From an uncultured Pseudoflavonifractor sp. (GTDB lineage: Bacteria; Bacillota; Clostridia; Oscillospirales; Oscillospiraceae), in the NCBI RefSeq assembly GCF_944387275.1, contig NZ_CALXEG010000005.1:1-64000 (forward strand): a stretch of DNA of 64,000 nucleotides, read 5' to 3'. Below the pieces are notes generated by a model. The model did no database searches, was not told the origin of the DNA, and saw only the letters and a list, made by a program, of their open reading frames with translations. The first letter of the stretch is position 1; the number at the start of each line of letters is the position of its first letter. A program made the position numbers and the translations under genes. This document shows positions 9,801 through 17,935 of this stretch, in pieces.

Positions 9801-12800
9801 GGTCACTGTGACCGGCCTTGACAACAAAGACGTGGCCATCCACTCCACCGTGGAGATCGAGGTCAAGGACGAGCCCGGCATCTCCCAGGTCTCCCCCGCC
9901 GCCAACTCCCAGACCAGAGAGGACAAGCGCCCCGAGATCTCCGCCGTGCTCACCAACGTGGGCGAGAACCCCACCGTCACCATGGCGGTGAACGACGCGC
10001 CTGTGGATGCCGTCCTGGACGGCGGCAAGCTGACCTACAAGCCCAACGCCGACATGGCGGACGGCCGCGTCACCGTCACAGTCACCGTCACCCGCACCGA
10101 CGGCAAGAGCACCAGCAAGACCTGGAGCTTCACGGTGGGCGAGTCTGACTACCAGCTCTATTTCGGCCAGCTCCACTCCCACAACGGCGAATACTCCGAC
10201 GGCTCCGGCACCCTCAGCGGCGCGCTGGAGTACATTGCCTCCCTGCCTGAGGAGGCCAACGTGGACTTCGTGGCCTTTACCGACCACTCCAACTACTTCG
10301 ACAAGTCCGGCGAGGCCAACCCCGAGGAGGCCCTCTACGACCTGAGCAAGGCCACTGCCTACAGTCAGGAGCGCTGGACCACCTACAAGAACACCATCGC
10401 CGAGTTCAACGTCAGCCACTCCGACATCATCGCCATCCCCGGCTTTGAGATGACCTGGTCCGGCGGCCCCGGCCACATGAACACCTTTGTAACCGAGGGT
10501 ATCGTCTCCCGCAACAACACCACCCTGAACAACAAGACCTCCGACGCCGGTTTGCGGGCCTACTACGACCTGCTGTCCCAGCCCGAGGGCGCCGACTCCA
10601 TCTCCCAGTTCAACCACCCGGGCACCACCTTCGGCAACTTCACCGACTTCAGCTACTGGAGCCCCGAGGCCGACAGCCGCATCTACCTGGTGGAGGTGGG
10701 CAACGGCGAGGGCCAGATCGGCAGCAGCGGCTACTATCCCAGCTATGAGCAGTACACCCTGGCGCTGGACAAGGGCTGGCATCTGGCCCCCACCAACAAC
10801 CAGGACAACCACAAGGGCAAGTGGGGCAACGCCAACGACGCCCGCGACGTGGTCCTGGTGGAGGAGTTCACCGAAGAGGGCATCTACGACGCCATCCGCA
10901 ACTACCGCGTCTACTCCACCGAGGACAAGAACCTCGAGATCACCTACATGGTCAACGATCTGCCCATGGGCACCATCATCGAGACCGTCCCCGACACGCT
11001 GAACTTCGACATCACCGTCATGGACCCCGACGACACGGACTCCATCGCCAAGGTGGAGCTGATCGTCAACTCCGGCAAGGTGGCCTACACCTGGGACGCC
11101 CCCGATGAGCTGGCCACCGGCATTCTGTCCGCTCAGCTGACCCCCAACTACTCCTACTACTATGTCCGCGTGACCCAGGCCGACGGCGATCTGGCCGTCA
11201 CCGCGCCTGTGTGGGTGGGCGAGAGCCTGATGCTGGGCATCTCCAGCGTGGGCGCCAGCACCTCCGCTCCCGTCACCGGCGAAAAGGTCGCCATCAACAC
11301 CCAGCTGTACAACAGCGAGGATTCCGACGCGCTGGTGAAGAGCGTGACCTATACCACCAACGGCTCTCAGGTCCTTTGGGTGGACAACACCACCTACACC
11401 CTGCCCGCCGGCGAGACCCTGGACCTGTCCTGGGACTACACGCCTGACGCGGCCAAGCTGACCACCATCACGGTCACCGCAGTGGTGGAGCTGGAGAGCA
11501 CCGAGTACACCTTCTCCTCTTCCGTGGAGCTGGATGTCCAGGACGCCTCCTCCCTGACCTATATCGGCGTGGACGCCTCCCACAGCAACGAGTATGTGAG
11601 CGGCTACAACAAGGACCTCATGGGCAACTTCACCACCCTGGCCAACCAGTCCGCCATCCGTGTGGAGCTGCTGACCTCCTCCGAGGCCCTCATCGCCGCC
11701 TGCGGCGATACCAGCAAGTACACCGCCATCCTGCTCAACACCCCCTCCCGCCGCCTGTCCGAGGCAAAGGATTACTCCGAAGCCGAGCTGGCCGCTCTGG
11801 TCGCGTTCCATGACGCCGGCGGTACGCTGATTATCACCGGCAGCGGCGACAGCAACGACAAGGCAGAGCCCCACGTGGCCGCCACCCAGAACCGTGTTCT
11901 GGAGGCGCTGGGCTCCGCCCTCCGACTGGCTGACGACGGCACCTATGACGACGCCTCCTTCAGCCTGTCCCTCAGCGCTTACGGCGAAAACGCCCTCACC
12001 GACGGTCTGACCGACGCGGACCTGTTCAGCTACTACGGCGGCTCCTCCATCTACGCGGTGGACGGCGACGGCGCCGCTGTCTCCGTGCTGCCCGACACCG
12101 TCTCCCCCGTGCTCTACGCCAACAGCGCCACCATCTCCAAGGACGCCGACAGCGACGGCTTGGGCGGCGACACCGTCAAGTACCCCTACGCCGAGGGCGA
12201 CCAGCGCCTGCTGGTCATGGCCATGGAGCAGCAGGCGGACAAGGGCATGATCCTCGTCGCCGGCGCCGCCTTCATGAACGACTTTGACCTGAAGATCCCC
12301 GCTGAAAACGCCAACAACGCCTTCTGTGAGAACCTGTTCGAGGTGCTGAACCCCACTGAGATCACCCCCATCTCCCAGGTGAAGAGCCAGAGCGAGCTGG
12401 GCTACAGCTACACCGTCGAGGGCGTGGTGACCTCCAACGCCTCCGGCTACGACCATGAGACCGCCTTCTTCGACTGCATCTACGTCCAGGACGAGACCGG
12501 CGGCATCAACCTCTTCCCTGTTGACGGCAACTACAAGCTGGGCGATGTGGTCCGCGTCTCCGGCATCACCAGCGCCTATCAGGGCGAGATCCAGCTGAGC
12601 GTGAGCTCCATCGAGAAGGTGGGCGAGGTCCAGCCCGTGGCTCCCACCGCTGTCACCGCCGCCCAGATCAACGACCGCTCCGTGGAGGGCATGCTGGTCA
12701 CCATCAAGGGCACTGTCGTGAACATCACCACGGCCAACGACCTGGTGGAGTCCATCTACGTCCAGGACAGCTCCGGCGCAGTGGCCCGCGTGTTCATCGA

Positions 12801-13713
12801 CGGCTACATCACTGCCGGCAAGGCCATTGAGAATCTGTCCACCGGCTGCACCATCGAGGCCACCGGTCTCGCCTCCTATGACGACACCTATGCCGTGGCC
12901 TACGACAACTACGCCCGCATCCGCGTGCGCGACCGCGGCGAGATCACCTGCACCGCCAGCAGCTACGAACCCGTCTACTGCTCCCACACCCAGACGGAGA
13001 TCCGCAACGCCAAGGAGGCCACCTGCACAGAGGACGGCTACACCGGCGACACCTACTGCAAGTTCTGCGGCGCCAGAATCGCCAAGGGCTCGGTCATCCC
13101 CGCCACCGGCCACAACTATGTCAACGGCGTCTGCACCGTCTGCGGCGATATGCTGGTCACCGCCTACGCCGACCTTGACACGGGCGCCTGGTACTACGAG
13201 CACGTGGCCTATGTGACTGAGGCCGGTCTGATGCAGGGCGTCGGCGGCAGCGCCTTCGCCCCCGATATGACCATGACCCGCGCTCAGATGGTCACCATCC
13301 TCTACCGCTATCTGGATGTGGACGAATCCGAGCTGGAAGGCCTGGACAACCCCTTCACCGACCTGAAGGACGACTGGTACCGCGACGCCGCCGTCTACCT
13401 GGCCCACATCGGCGTGGTCAACGGCACGTCCGACACCACCTTCTCCCCCGACGCGGTCATCACCCGTGAGGAGATGATGACCATGCTCTACCGCATGAGC
13501 GGCGTCAAGACGGAATCCGACGGTTCCAACCTGGATGTCTTCGCCGACGGCGGCGAAGTGAGCAGCTTCGCTGTGGAGGCAATGGACTGGGCGGTTGAAA
13601 ACGGTCTGGTCAACGGCCTTGGCGACGGAACCCTGGCGCCTCAGGGCCTGTCTACCAGAGCTCAGGCCGCAAAGGTGATCCACTGCTTTATCCTCTTGGA
13701 GGACGCCGAGTAA
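6829..13713 (+). CDS. Giant SLH-anchored surface protein with PHP-type metallophosphoesterase
   Basis: A 2294-residue secreted protein. ATG 6829 follows AAGGAGG and starts a clear signal peptide (KSIAKKVLSCLLIIALSFS, cut near ASA). In order: about five beta-rich fascin/lectin-like repeats (about 30-930) with a chitobiase-C-terminal-like segment near 540-600; Ig-like modules; a PHP/CehA-type phosphoesterase at about 1105-1350 with LHSHNGEYSDG, FTDHSNYFD, QFNHPGTTFGN and NQDNHKGKWG metal ligands; a glutamine-amidotransferase-like fold near 1570-1830; an OB-fold-like region near 1850-2040; a Cys-rich CSHTQTE module near 2050-2105; and three SLH repeats (2110-2294) that bind cell-wall polymer. 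Probable role: surface hydrolysis of phosphoesters or glycan phosphates; substrate unknown. Stands alone with a terminator behind it. Confidence 0.85.
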   Translation: MKSIAKKVLSCLLIIALSFSMLPLTASAEESAATAWTKISLEDISADDTVAVTMTKDNVTYVLPTVGKGSLSQPLGDTGVVSGTTLTTPGASSDYGWSIASAEGGYTLQTGGGYLYIDISENKNNCVRIGDTAAVWTLADSGYLSAPDSNGTTRYLGVYTGAPDWRAYENTTGNTKDQTLGFWVLDPDATPSELPDPTDPSEPEPSEPPVTSDPTGVMADLTTEIGDGSKVYIYNSRNAKVLTATASGNMLAATDGVVTEDQLAVTEDMAELAVSVDADGYYSFQNDAGEYLTAGTASNVLTFEAGPSDYSLWTVEASENGNGFFIKSVNAADDSSNPFGLEYYNGNFTTYKFNAYNGAFLFQFYTTGAGGFTDALAAGDQVVIYNPTSSVGMSSQPLSDDSTLDLAGTELILSADNKLSGYGEEHIWTVDVNEEGKFSFAAPDGRYLSQSSGPHVALVSDPVFWTLSPVDGKTDVFYARGNMGGTLQWDANSLCWSASYSSSEENCGVQFYRVTGTAQPSNVVAAPKADVKSGVVYSGTEISFTCSTEGATILYKVNDSAEWTEYTGPIAITEDSVFTVKATKADMEDSREVSFEYTIYVPPVLGEDQAQLVTDVSQLVSGDQILIVTRDLDYALGTSQKANNRDQATVIKAYDKLSYDEFAQIITLESGIEENTFALYATNGDNTGYLYASPDSGNLLRTQAEKDINASFTITIDEDGSANITSKIDKKANTIRYNTIGIFSCYGEGSQKPVCIYKLDGQERPGLPEENDQVVIFNQAAKGVLSGMTGDISDVYSCSISSASAVIKAGQAECDNGAVIFTVEKSGDYYRFHNESFGYLCSTGTGNNAYYSQEASEDADWVVSEYNGGYRMGSRTATFDGNTQYLQYFSGGFTTWGMYAVTDRDVFTYHFYPCSSDKITDGVVNDPQAVFGNLAPAYAGQRYLLHFTVDALFGVKELTVSLGDTELTYTVSDGRYTATIPAELITGENLVVTVTGLDNKDVAIHSTVEIEVKDEPGISQVSPAANSQTREDKRPEISAVLTNVGENPTVTMAVNDAPVDAVLDGGKLTYKPNADMADGRVTVTVTVTRTDGKSTSKTWSFTVGESDYQLYFGQLHSHNGEYSDGSGTLSGALEYIASLPEEANVDFVAFTDHSNYFDKSGEANPEEALYDLSKATAYSQERWTTYKNTIAEFNVSHSDIIAIPGFEMTWSGGPGHMNTFVTEGIVSRNNTTLNNKTSDAGLRAYYDLLSQPEGADSISQFNHPGTTFGNFTDFSYWSPEADSRIYLVEVGNGEGQIGSSGYYPSYEQYTLALDKGWHLAPTNNQDNHKGKWGNANDARDVVLVEEFTEEGIYDAIRNYRVYSTEDKNLEITYMVNDLPMGTIIETVPDTLNFDITVMDPDDTDSIAKVELIVNSGKVAYTWDAPDELATGILSAQLTPNYSYYYVRVTQADGDLAVTAPVWVGESLMLGISSVGASTSAPVTGEKVAINTQLYNSEDSDALVKSVTYTTNGSQVLWVDNTTYTLPAGETLDLSWDYTPDAAKLTTITVTAVVELESTEYTFSSSVELDVQDASSLTYIGVDASHSNEYVSGYNKDLMGNFTTLANQSAIRVELLTSSEALIAACGDTSKYTAILLNTPSRRLSEAKDYSEAELAALVAFHDAGGTLIITGSGDSNDKAEPHVAATQNRVLEALGSALRLADDGTYDDASFSLSLSAYGENALTDGLTDADLFSYYGGSSIYAVDGDGAAVSVLPDTVSPVLYANSATISKDADSDGLGGDTVKYPYAEGDQRLLVMAMEQQADKGMILVAGAAFMNDFDLKIPAENANNAFCENLFEVLNPTEITPISQVKSQSELGYSYTVEGVVTSNASGYDHETAFFDCIYVQDETGGINLFPVDGNYKLGDVVRVSGITSAYQGEIQLSVSSIEKVGEVQPVAPTAVTAAQINDRSVEGMLVTIKGTVVNITTANDLVESIYVQDSSGAVARVFIDGYITAGKAIENLSTGCTIEATGLASYDDTYAVAYDNYARIRVRDRGEITCTASSYEPVYCSHTQTEIRNAKEATCTEDGYTGDTYCKFCGARIAKGSVIPATGHNYVNGVCTVCGDMLVTAYADLDTGAWYYEHVAYVTEAGLMQGVGGSAFAPDMTMTRAQMVTILYRYLDVDESELEGLDNPFTDLKDDWYRDAAVYLAHIGVVNGTSDTTFSPDAVITREEMMTMLYRMSGVKTESDGSNLDVFADGGEVSSFAVEAMDWAVENGLVNGLGDGTLAPQGLSTRAQAAKVIHCFILLEDAE

Positions 13714-13727
13714 TTCCAAGCGGGTCC

Positions 13728-13765
13728 AAAGCCACCCTTCCTGAAGCGGGGAGGGTGGCTTTTCC
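13728..13765 (+). terminator. Intrinsic terminator after the SLH protein
   Basis: AAGCCACCCTTCC and GGGAGGGTGGCTTTT form a GC-rich stem with one wobble pair and a T-run, starting 15 bases after the stop codon. Confidence 0.8.
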
Positions 13766-13847
13766 CCCTTGAAGGCGGGGGACAGAGATTTCTCCGGGGA
13801 GCGCCTCCCCAAAAGCTTCAGAACCATCCCGAAAGGAGCAGCGGCCA

Positions 13848-15071
13848 ATGAAAATTTCCAGAACCAGGAGTTCCTCCCGCCTCAGGACCATTCTGCCGAC
13901 CGTATTGGTCTTGGCGGTGATCCTGGGCATTCTCGCGGGGCTGTACGGATACGCCCACAGCAGCCAGGAGGAACAGGGAGAGTCCCCCACGGCCTATGCC
14001 GAGTATGAATCGGGCACCGTACTCCAGATCCTCGCGGACAACTGCGAGGCGGACGAGGTGTCCGAAGGGGCCTACCGTGGGGAGCAGACCCTGCTGGTGG
14101 AGGTCACCTCCGGCCAGTACAAGGGCGAGACGCTGATGGTGACCAACGCCGTGGGCCCGCTGTACGGCGAGCCGGCTCAGGTGGGCGAGAGCATTGTGAT
14201 GATCGTCAACACCTATTCCAACGGCGATCACACCGCCACCGTCTACGAGTACAACCGCACCCCCATGATCCTGGTGGTGGTGGCGCTGTTTGTGCTTGTG
14301 ACCGTGCTGGTGGGCGGCAAGACCGGCGCCAAGTCCATTCTGGGCCTGGCGCTGACCGTGGCCATGCTGCTGCTGGTCTTCCTGCCGCTGCTGATGAAGG
14401 GTTGGGCCCCCATCCCCACCGCTTTCCTGCTCTGTTCCCTGATCGCCATCGTCTGCTTCGTCATTCTGGGCGGGTGCAGCAAAAAGATCGCCTGCGCCTG
14501 CATTGGCACCATTGCGGGCATGGCGCTGGCCATGCTCTTCGGCCTGCTGGCCCAGAAGCTGCTGCACCTGGACGGGCTGCGCGCCACCGACGCCGAGGCG
14601 CTGCTCCAGCTGCGCCAGACCGGTACTCCCGTCCATATCCGCGGCCTGCTGGTGGCGGGCGTCATCATCTCGGCCCTGGGCGCGGTCATGGATGTGGCCA
14701 TGTCCATCGCCTCTGCCCTCAGCGAGCTGAAAACGGTAAATCCCCAGCTGACCGCCAGAGAGCTGTGGAAGTCCGGCATGAACATCGGCCGGGATATGGT
14801 GGGCACCATGACCAACACGCTGATTCTGGCCATCCTGGGCAGCAGCACGGTGCTGATCCTGTACATGTACTCCCTGAGCCTGTCCTGGCACCAGCTGATG
14901 TCCTCCAGCTACATGGGCATTGAGGTCATCAGCTCTGTCTCCAGCGCCGTGGGCGTGATTCTGGCGGTCCCGCTGACCGCCCTGACCTCCGCGGTGATCT
15001 ACGGCCGCAGCCATGGGGCCCCCTCCCCCGCTTCCGGCGGCACAAAGGCGACGGGGAAAAAGCAAAAATAA
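13848..15071 (+). CDS. YibE/F-like integral membrane protein
   Basis: A 407-residue multi-spanning protein of the YibE/F family, whose function is not established. An N-terminal anchor (about 12-36) is followed by an extracytoplasmic beta-rich region (about 40-135), then a block of roughly seven hydrophobic helices (140-380) containing family-like segments such as MILVVVALFVLVTVLVGG and SALGAVMDVAMSIASALSE, and a basic Ser/Gly-rich tail. ATG 13848 is preceded by GAAAGGAG. Monocistronic between two terminators. Confidence 0.82.
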   Translation: MKISRTRSSSRLRTILPTVLVLAVILGILAGLYGYAHSSQEEQGESPTAYAEYESGTVLQILADNCEADEVSEGAYRGEQTLLVEVTSGQYKGETLMVTNAVGPLYGEPAQVGESIVMIVNTYSNGDHTATVYEYNRTPMILVVVALFVLVTVLVGGKTGAKSILGLALTVAMLLLVFLPLLMKGWAPIPTAFLLCSLIAIVCFVILGGCSKKIACACIGTIAGMALAMLFGLLAQKLLHLDGLRATDAEALLQLRQTGTPVHIRGLLVAGVIISALGAVMDVAMSIASALSELKTVNPQLTARELWKSGMNIGRDMVGTMTNTLILAILGSSTVLILYMYSLSLSWHQLMSSSYMGIEVISSVSSAVGVILAVPLTALTSAVIYGRSHGAPSPASGGTKATGKKQK

Positions 15072-15087
15072 CTCCTCCGGGACGCAG

Positions 15088-15126
15088 AAGAGCGGACTGA
15101 TTTTAGAAAAATCAGTCCGCTCTTTT
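15088..15126. terminator. Bidirectional terminator between convergent genes
   Basis: AGAGCGGACTGATTTT and AAAATCAGTCCGCTCT form a long stem followed by TTTTTG on the plus strand and an A-rich flank that reads as Ts on the minus strand. It serves the YibE/F gene and the convergent MFS gene. Confidence 0.85.
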
Positions 15127-15150
15127 TGCTTTTCAGTGCGAGGATGGGTA

Positions 15151-16317
15151 TCAGGCGGTCTTGAGCCTGCGGTAGTAGCCGTCCACATAGGCCGTATAGA
15201 CCGCGCCGCCCACCACATATGCGATGGCGGTCACGGCAAAGCCCACGGTCAGGCCGATGCTCTCCTGCATGAAGCCCATCAGCAGGGAGCCGATTCCGAT
15301 GCCGATATCATAGGACAGCATGTAGGTGGCGTTGGCCACGCCCCGCTTGGGGGCAGGCGTGGTGCCCGTCACAAAGGCCTGGAACAGGGGCTGGAGGATA
15401 CCGTAGCCCAGTCCGAAGAAGAAACCGGCCACCAGCAGATGCACGCCGGTGCTCAGGAAGAGGAAGCTGACCATGGTGACGATCAGCACCGCCAGGCTGG
15501 CGTAGACCAGGACCCGGTGTTTTCCGGCGTCGATCATCTTCTGGGTGGACAGCTTGGACACCAGCATGCCGGCCACCAGGCAGATGTAGAAGTAGGGCAG
15601 GAAGGCCGTGATATCCTTCTCCTGGGCCAGGATGGAGGAGTAGGCGATGACCGCGCCGTAGGGGATCATCAGGAACATCATGTTGAGCATAAAGGGGACG
15701 GCGGGTCCGTAGATGGAGTCCTTGATGGAGAACTTCTTCCGCTCCACCTTGGGGTAGTGGATCCTGCAGCAGGACACGCAGATGAGGGCCACCACGGTAA
15801 TGCCGAAGATGGTGAGGAAGGAGGCCTTGCTGCTCATGTTGTCCTGAACCTGGAGGCCCACATAGGGCCCCACCGCCATACCGATGGACACGGTGAAGGC
15901 GAAGCGGCTGATGCCCTCGGTGATCTTGGCCACGGGGAGCACGTCTCCGGCCAGCGTCATGGTGGCCGAGGCGCACACGGAGTACACCGCGCCCATATAC
16001 AGGCGGACCAGGATCAGCGCGCCGAAGGCGGGAAACACGATGAAGGCGGGGAAGGACAGGCAGAACAGGGTGAGGAAGAGCAGGTAGACCCGGTAGCGGT
16101 TGAAGTTATCCAGCAGATATCCCGCCACGGGACGGAACAGAATGGTGGCCACGGACATGGCGGTGAGCACGATGCCCACCTTTGAGCCGGTGATCCCGAT
16201 CTCCTGGCAGTAGATGGGGATGATGGGGATGGACGCGTAAAAAGCTGCCAGAACCAGCAGATTGGTGATGAACAGGAGGATGAATCTCCTGTTCCAGATT
16301 TTTTCGGTTTTTTCCAT
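15151..16317 (-). CDS. MFS transporter, probable drug or metabolite exporter
   Basis: A 388-residue major facilitator protein with about twelve membrane helices. The loop after helix 2 has GYLLDNFNRYRV (the G-x-L-x-D-x-x-R/K-x-R motif A region) and helix 4-5 has the ASATMTLAGDVLP segment typical of drug/H+ antiporters. It is divergently transcribed from a MarR regulator across a 34-bp palindrome, the usual arrangement for inducible efflux. Substrate cannot be deduced. Confidence 0.88.
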   Translation of the reverse strand: MEKTEKIWNRRFILLFITNLLVLAAFYASIPIIPIYCQEIGITGSKVGIVLTAMSVATILFRPVAGYLLDNFNRYRVYLLFLTLFCLSFPAFIVFPAFGALILVRLYMGAVYSVCASATMTLAGDVLPVAKITEGISRFAFTVSIGMAVGPYVGLQVQDNMSSKASFLTIFGITVVALICVSCCRIHYPKVERKKFSIKDSIYGPAVPFMLNMMFLMIPYGAVIAYSSILAQEKDITAFLPYFYICLVAGMLVSKLSTQKMIDAGKHRVLVYASLAVLIVTMVSFLFLSTGVHLLVAGFFFGLGYGILQPLFQAFVTGTTPAPKRGVANATYMLSYDIGIGIGSLLMGFMQESIGLTVGFAVTAIAYVVGGAVYTAYVDGYYRRLKTA

Positions 16318-16343
16318 GCAGATAAAGCTCCTTTGTGTGTCAG

Positions 16344-16377
16344 TCCTAATATAGTGGCAATTGCCACTATATTAGGA
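16344..16377. promoter_or_regulatory. 34-bp perfect palindrome, probable MarR operator
   Basis: Positions 16344-16360 are the exact reverse complement of 16361-16377. The core ATAGTGGCAATTGCCACTAT resembles MarR-family operators. It lies 27 bases upstream of the MFS start and 98 bases upstream of the MarR start, so one dimer or dimer pair could control both directions. Confidence 0.8.
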
Positions 16378-16474
16378 TAGCACGGAACTGAGCCCGCGTC
16401 AATATCTGGTTGCATGTGCCACCAAAATAGATTATAATAATATCCCCATCCACCACACAGAGGAGGCCTGCATT

Positions 16475-16909
16475 ATGCCTTACATCATGGACAGCCCGTT
16501 CAAGTCCATCTCCATCCTGTACCGGAAATCCCACATCTGGCTCAACAACGGCTGCGCCCAGTACGGCCTCACGGCCGCCCAGGCGGTGGTCATCCTGATC
16601 GTGTGTGATTTCAAGGCCCTGACCCAGGACGATATCACAAAGCGCCTCTCCCTGGACAAGAGCGTCATCGCCAAGACGGTGACCAAGCTGGAGGAGCTGG
16701 GCTTCATCGTCCGCACCACCAACGCCAGGGACAAGCGGACCTACGACATCTGCCCCACGGAAAAAGCCTGGGCGGTGTACCCCGCCATCAAGGACCAGAT
16801 CGACGCCTGCTTTGCCCGCATGACTCAGGCCATGACAGCGGAGGAGCGGGCGGAATTCAAGCGCCTGCTGCTGCTGGCCGCCGAGGCGGCCATTGCGCTG
16901 GAGGACTGA
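16475..16909 (+). CDS. MarR family transcriptional regulator
   Basis: A 144-residue winged-helix repressor. The DNA-binding part spans about 35-100: a TQDDITKRLSLDKSVIAKTV recognition helix region, then TNARDKRTYDICPTEK as the wing with the family DxR motif. The flanking helices form the dimer interface and ligand pocket. ATG 16475 follows AGAGGAGG. Divergent to the MFS gene it is expected to repress. Confidence 0.92.
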   Translation: MPYIMDSPFKSISILYRKSHIWLNNGCAQYGLTAAQAVVILIVCDFKALTQDDITKRLSLDKSVIAKTVTKLEELGFIVRTTNARDKRTYDICPTEKAWAVYPAIKDQIDACFARMTQAMTAEERAEFKRLLLLAAEAAIALED

Positions 16910-16948
16910 AACAGCAGGCCTTTGCGGCCTGTCCGGGCCGTCCAAAAG

Positions 16949-16990
16949 ATCAGTCAGCCCCCCGGCTGAGCCGGGGGGCTGACTTTTGTT
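16949..16990 (+). terminator. Intrinsic terminator after marR-type gene
   Basis: GTCAGCCCCCCGGC and GCCGGGGGGCTGAC form a 14-bp stem with a three-base loop, followed by TTTTGTT. Confidence 0.85.
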
Positions 16991-17097
16991 CTTCATTTTC
17001 TTGTATATACAGTAATGGATGGACAGCAATAAGTGAACCTGTTAATATAAGATATATTATTTCCCGAAAGATTGTTTGCTGAAAGGAGTCCGGCAAA

Positions 17098-17706
17098 TTG
17101 CAAACAAGTTCTGTAAAAAATAGCTTTACCCGGATTGCCGTTGTCGTGATGAGTACGCTCTTTGTCACGAATGGGATCGTATCGCGGGATTGTGATCCGT
17201 TCAGATTTGCGATATGGGGAGGGGGCTGTATTGCCGACTTTCTGGGGGCGTCGTATAAAACGGTCTTTGAAGATTTCCAGGTGTATCGCCTACTGACATA
17301 TGGATATGTGCAAACCACCATCTGGCACTTGTTGGCCAATATATTCGCCTTATGGTGGGTGGGCAGCTACCTGGAACAGAAGATTGGTACGGCATTCTTC
17401 TTTCTGATGTACCATACGAGCCTGGTGATTGCAGGCGCATCCATTTTTTTGTTCTATCCCAATAGCTTCAATTACGGCGCTTCGCCTGCTGTTTTTTCCT
17501 GCTTTGGCCTCCTGGCGCATTGGCTGGTTCGTAAAAAAGCATTGTGGCATGTATACAGGAATCAAAAAGGGTTCGTTTATTGCGCCTTCTTTTTTATTCT
17601 CTCAAATCTTTTCGGGGTAGCTTCTCTTGTGATTCATTTGTTGGGCTTTTCCATAGGCTTTCTTTGGGGTTTTTTCATCAGGGAACACAAAATATCTCTG
17701 GAATAA
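17098..17706 (+). CDS. Rhomboid family intramembrane serine protease
   Basis: A 202-residue membrane protein that probably cleaves transmembrane substrates within the bilayer. Rhomboid hallmarks: WHLLANIFALWWVGSYLE after the second helix, the nucleophile motif GASPA (in place of the usual GxSG) near residue 125, and the general-base His in IHLLGFSIGFLWG near 185. The start is TTG 17098, with AAAGGAG nine bases upstream; no better ATG fits. The gene is noticeably more AT-rich than its neighbours, which may indicate separate ancestry. Monocistronic; substrate unknown. Confidence 0.82.
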   Translation: MQTSSVKNSFTRIAVVVMSTLFVTNGIVSRDCDPFRFAIWGGGCIADFLGASYKTVFEDFQVYRLLTYGYVQTTIWHLLANIFALWWVGSYLEQKIGTAFFFLMYHTSLVIAGASIFLFYPNSFNYGASPAVFSCFGLLAHWLVRKKALWHVYRNQKGFVYCAFFFILSNLFGVASLVIHLLGFSIGFLWGFFIREHKISLE

Positions 17707-17876
17707 TCGCCGCAGTCTTCCGCATTGTGCTCGCGAAATCTACATGACGATTTTAAAAATTTTAGAATTCACGAATCAGTAAATCAGTATATTTATCATC
17801 TGTTAAGACCAGATTTATTGGGGAGTGCTTCAGAGAGACAATATCAAGCGTTTGCGCAATTCATCCGCTCCTTTCT

Positions 17877-17924
17877 GCAAAAAAGCCCGCACCGGAGAAT
17901 TTCCTCCCGGTGCGGGCTTTTTGT
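17877..17924. terminator. Bidirectional terminator between rhomboid gene and carB
   Basis: AAAGCCCGCACCGG (17882-17895) pairs with CCGGTGCGGGCTTT (17907-17920), with A-rich and T-rich flanks for both strands. It ends carB 11 bases after its stop codon. Confidence 0.85.
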
Positions 17925-17935
17925 TTTCACAGCGT

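Noticed and set aside
7036..13848. A 2270-codon open frame antisense to the giant SLH protein
   Set aside because: It has no ribosome binding site or recognised domain, is rich in Gly/Val/His/Gln as expected for the complement of GC-biased codons, and lies opposite a gene with clear signal peptide, PHP and SLH motifs.
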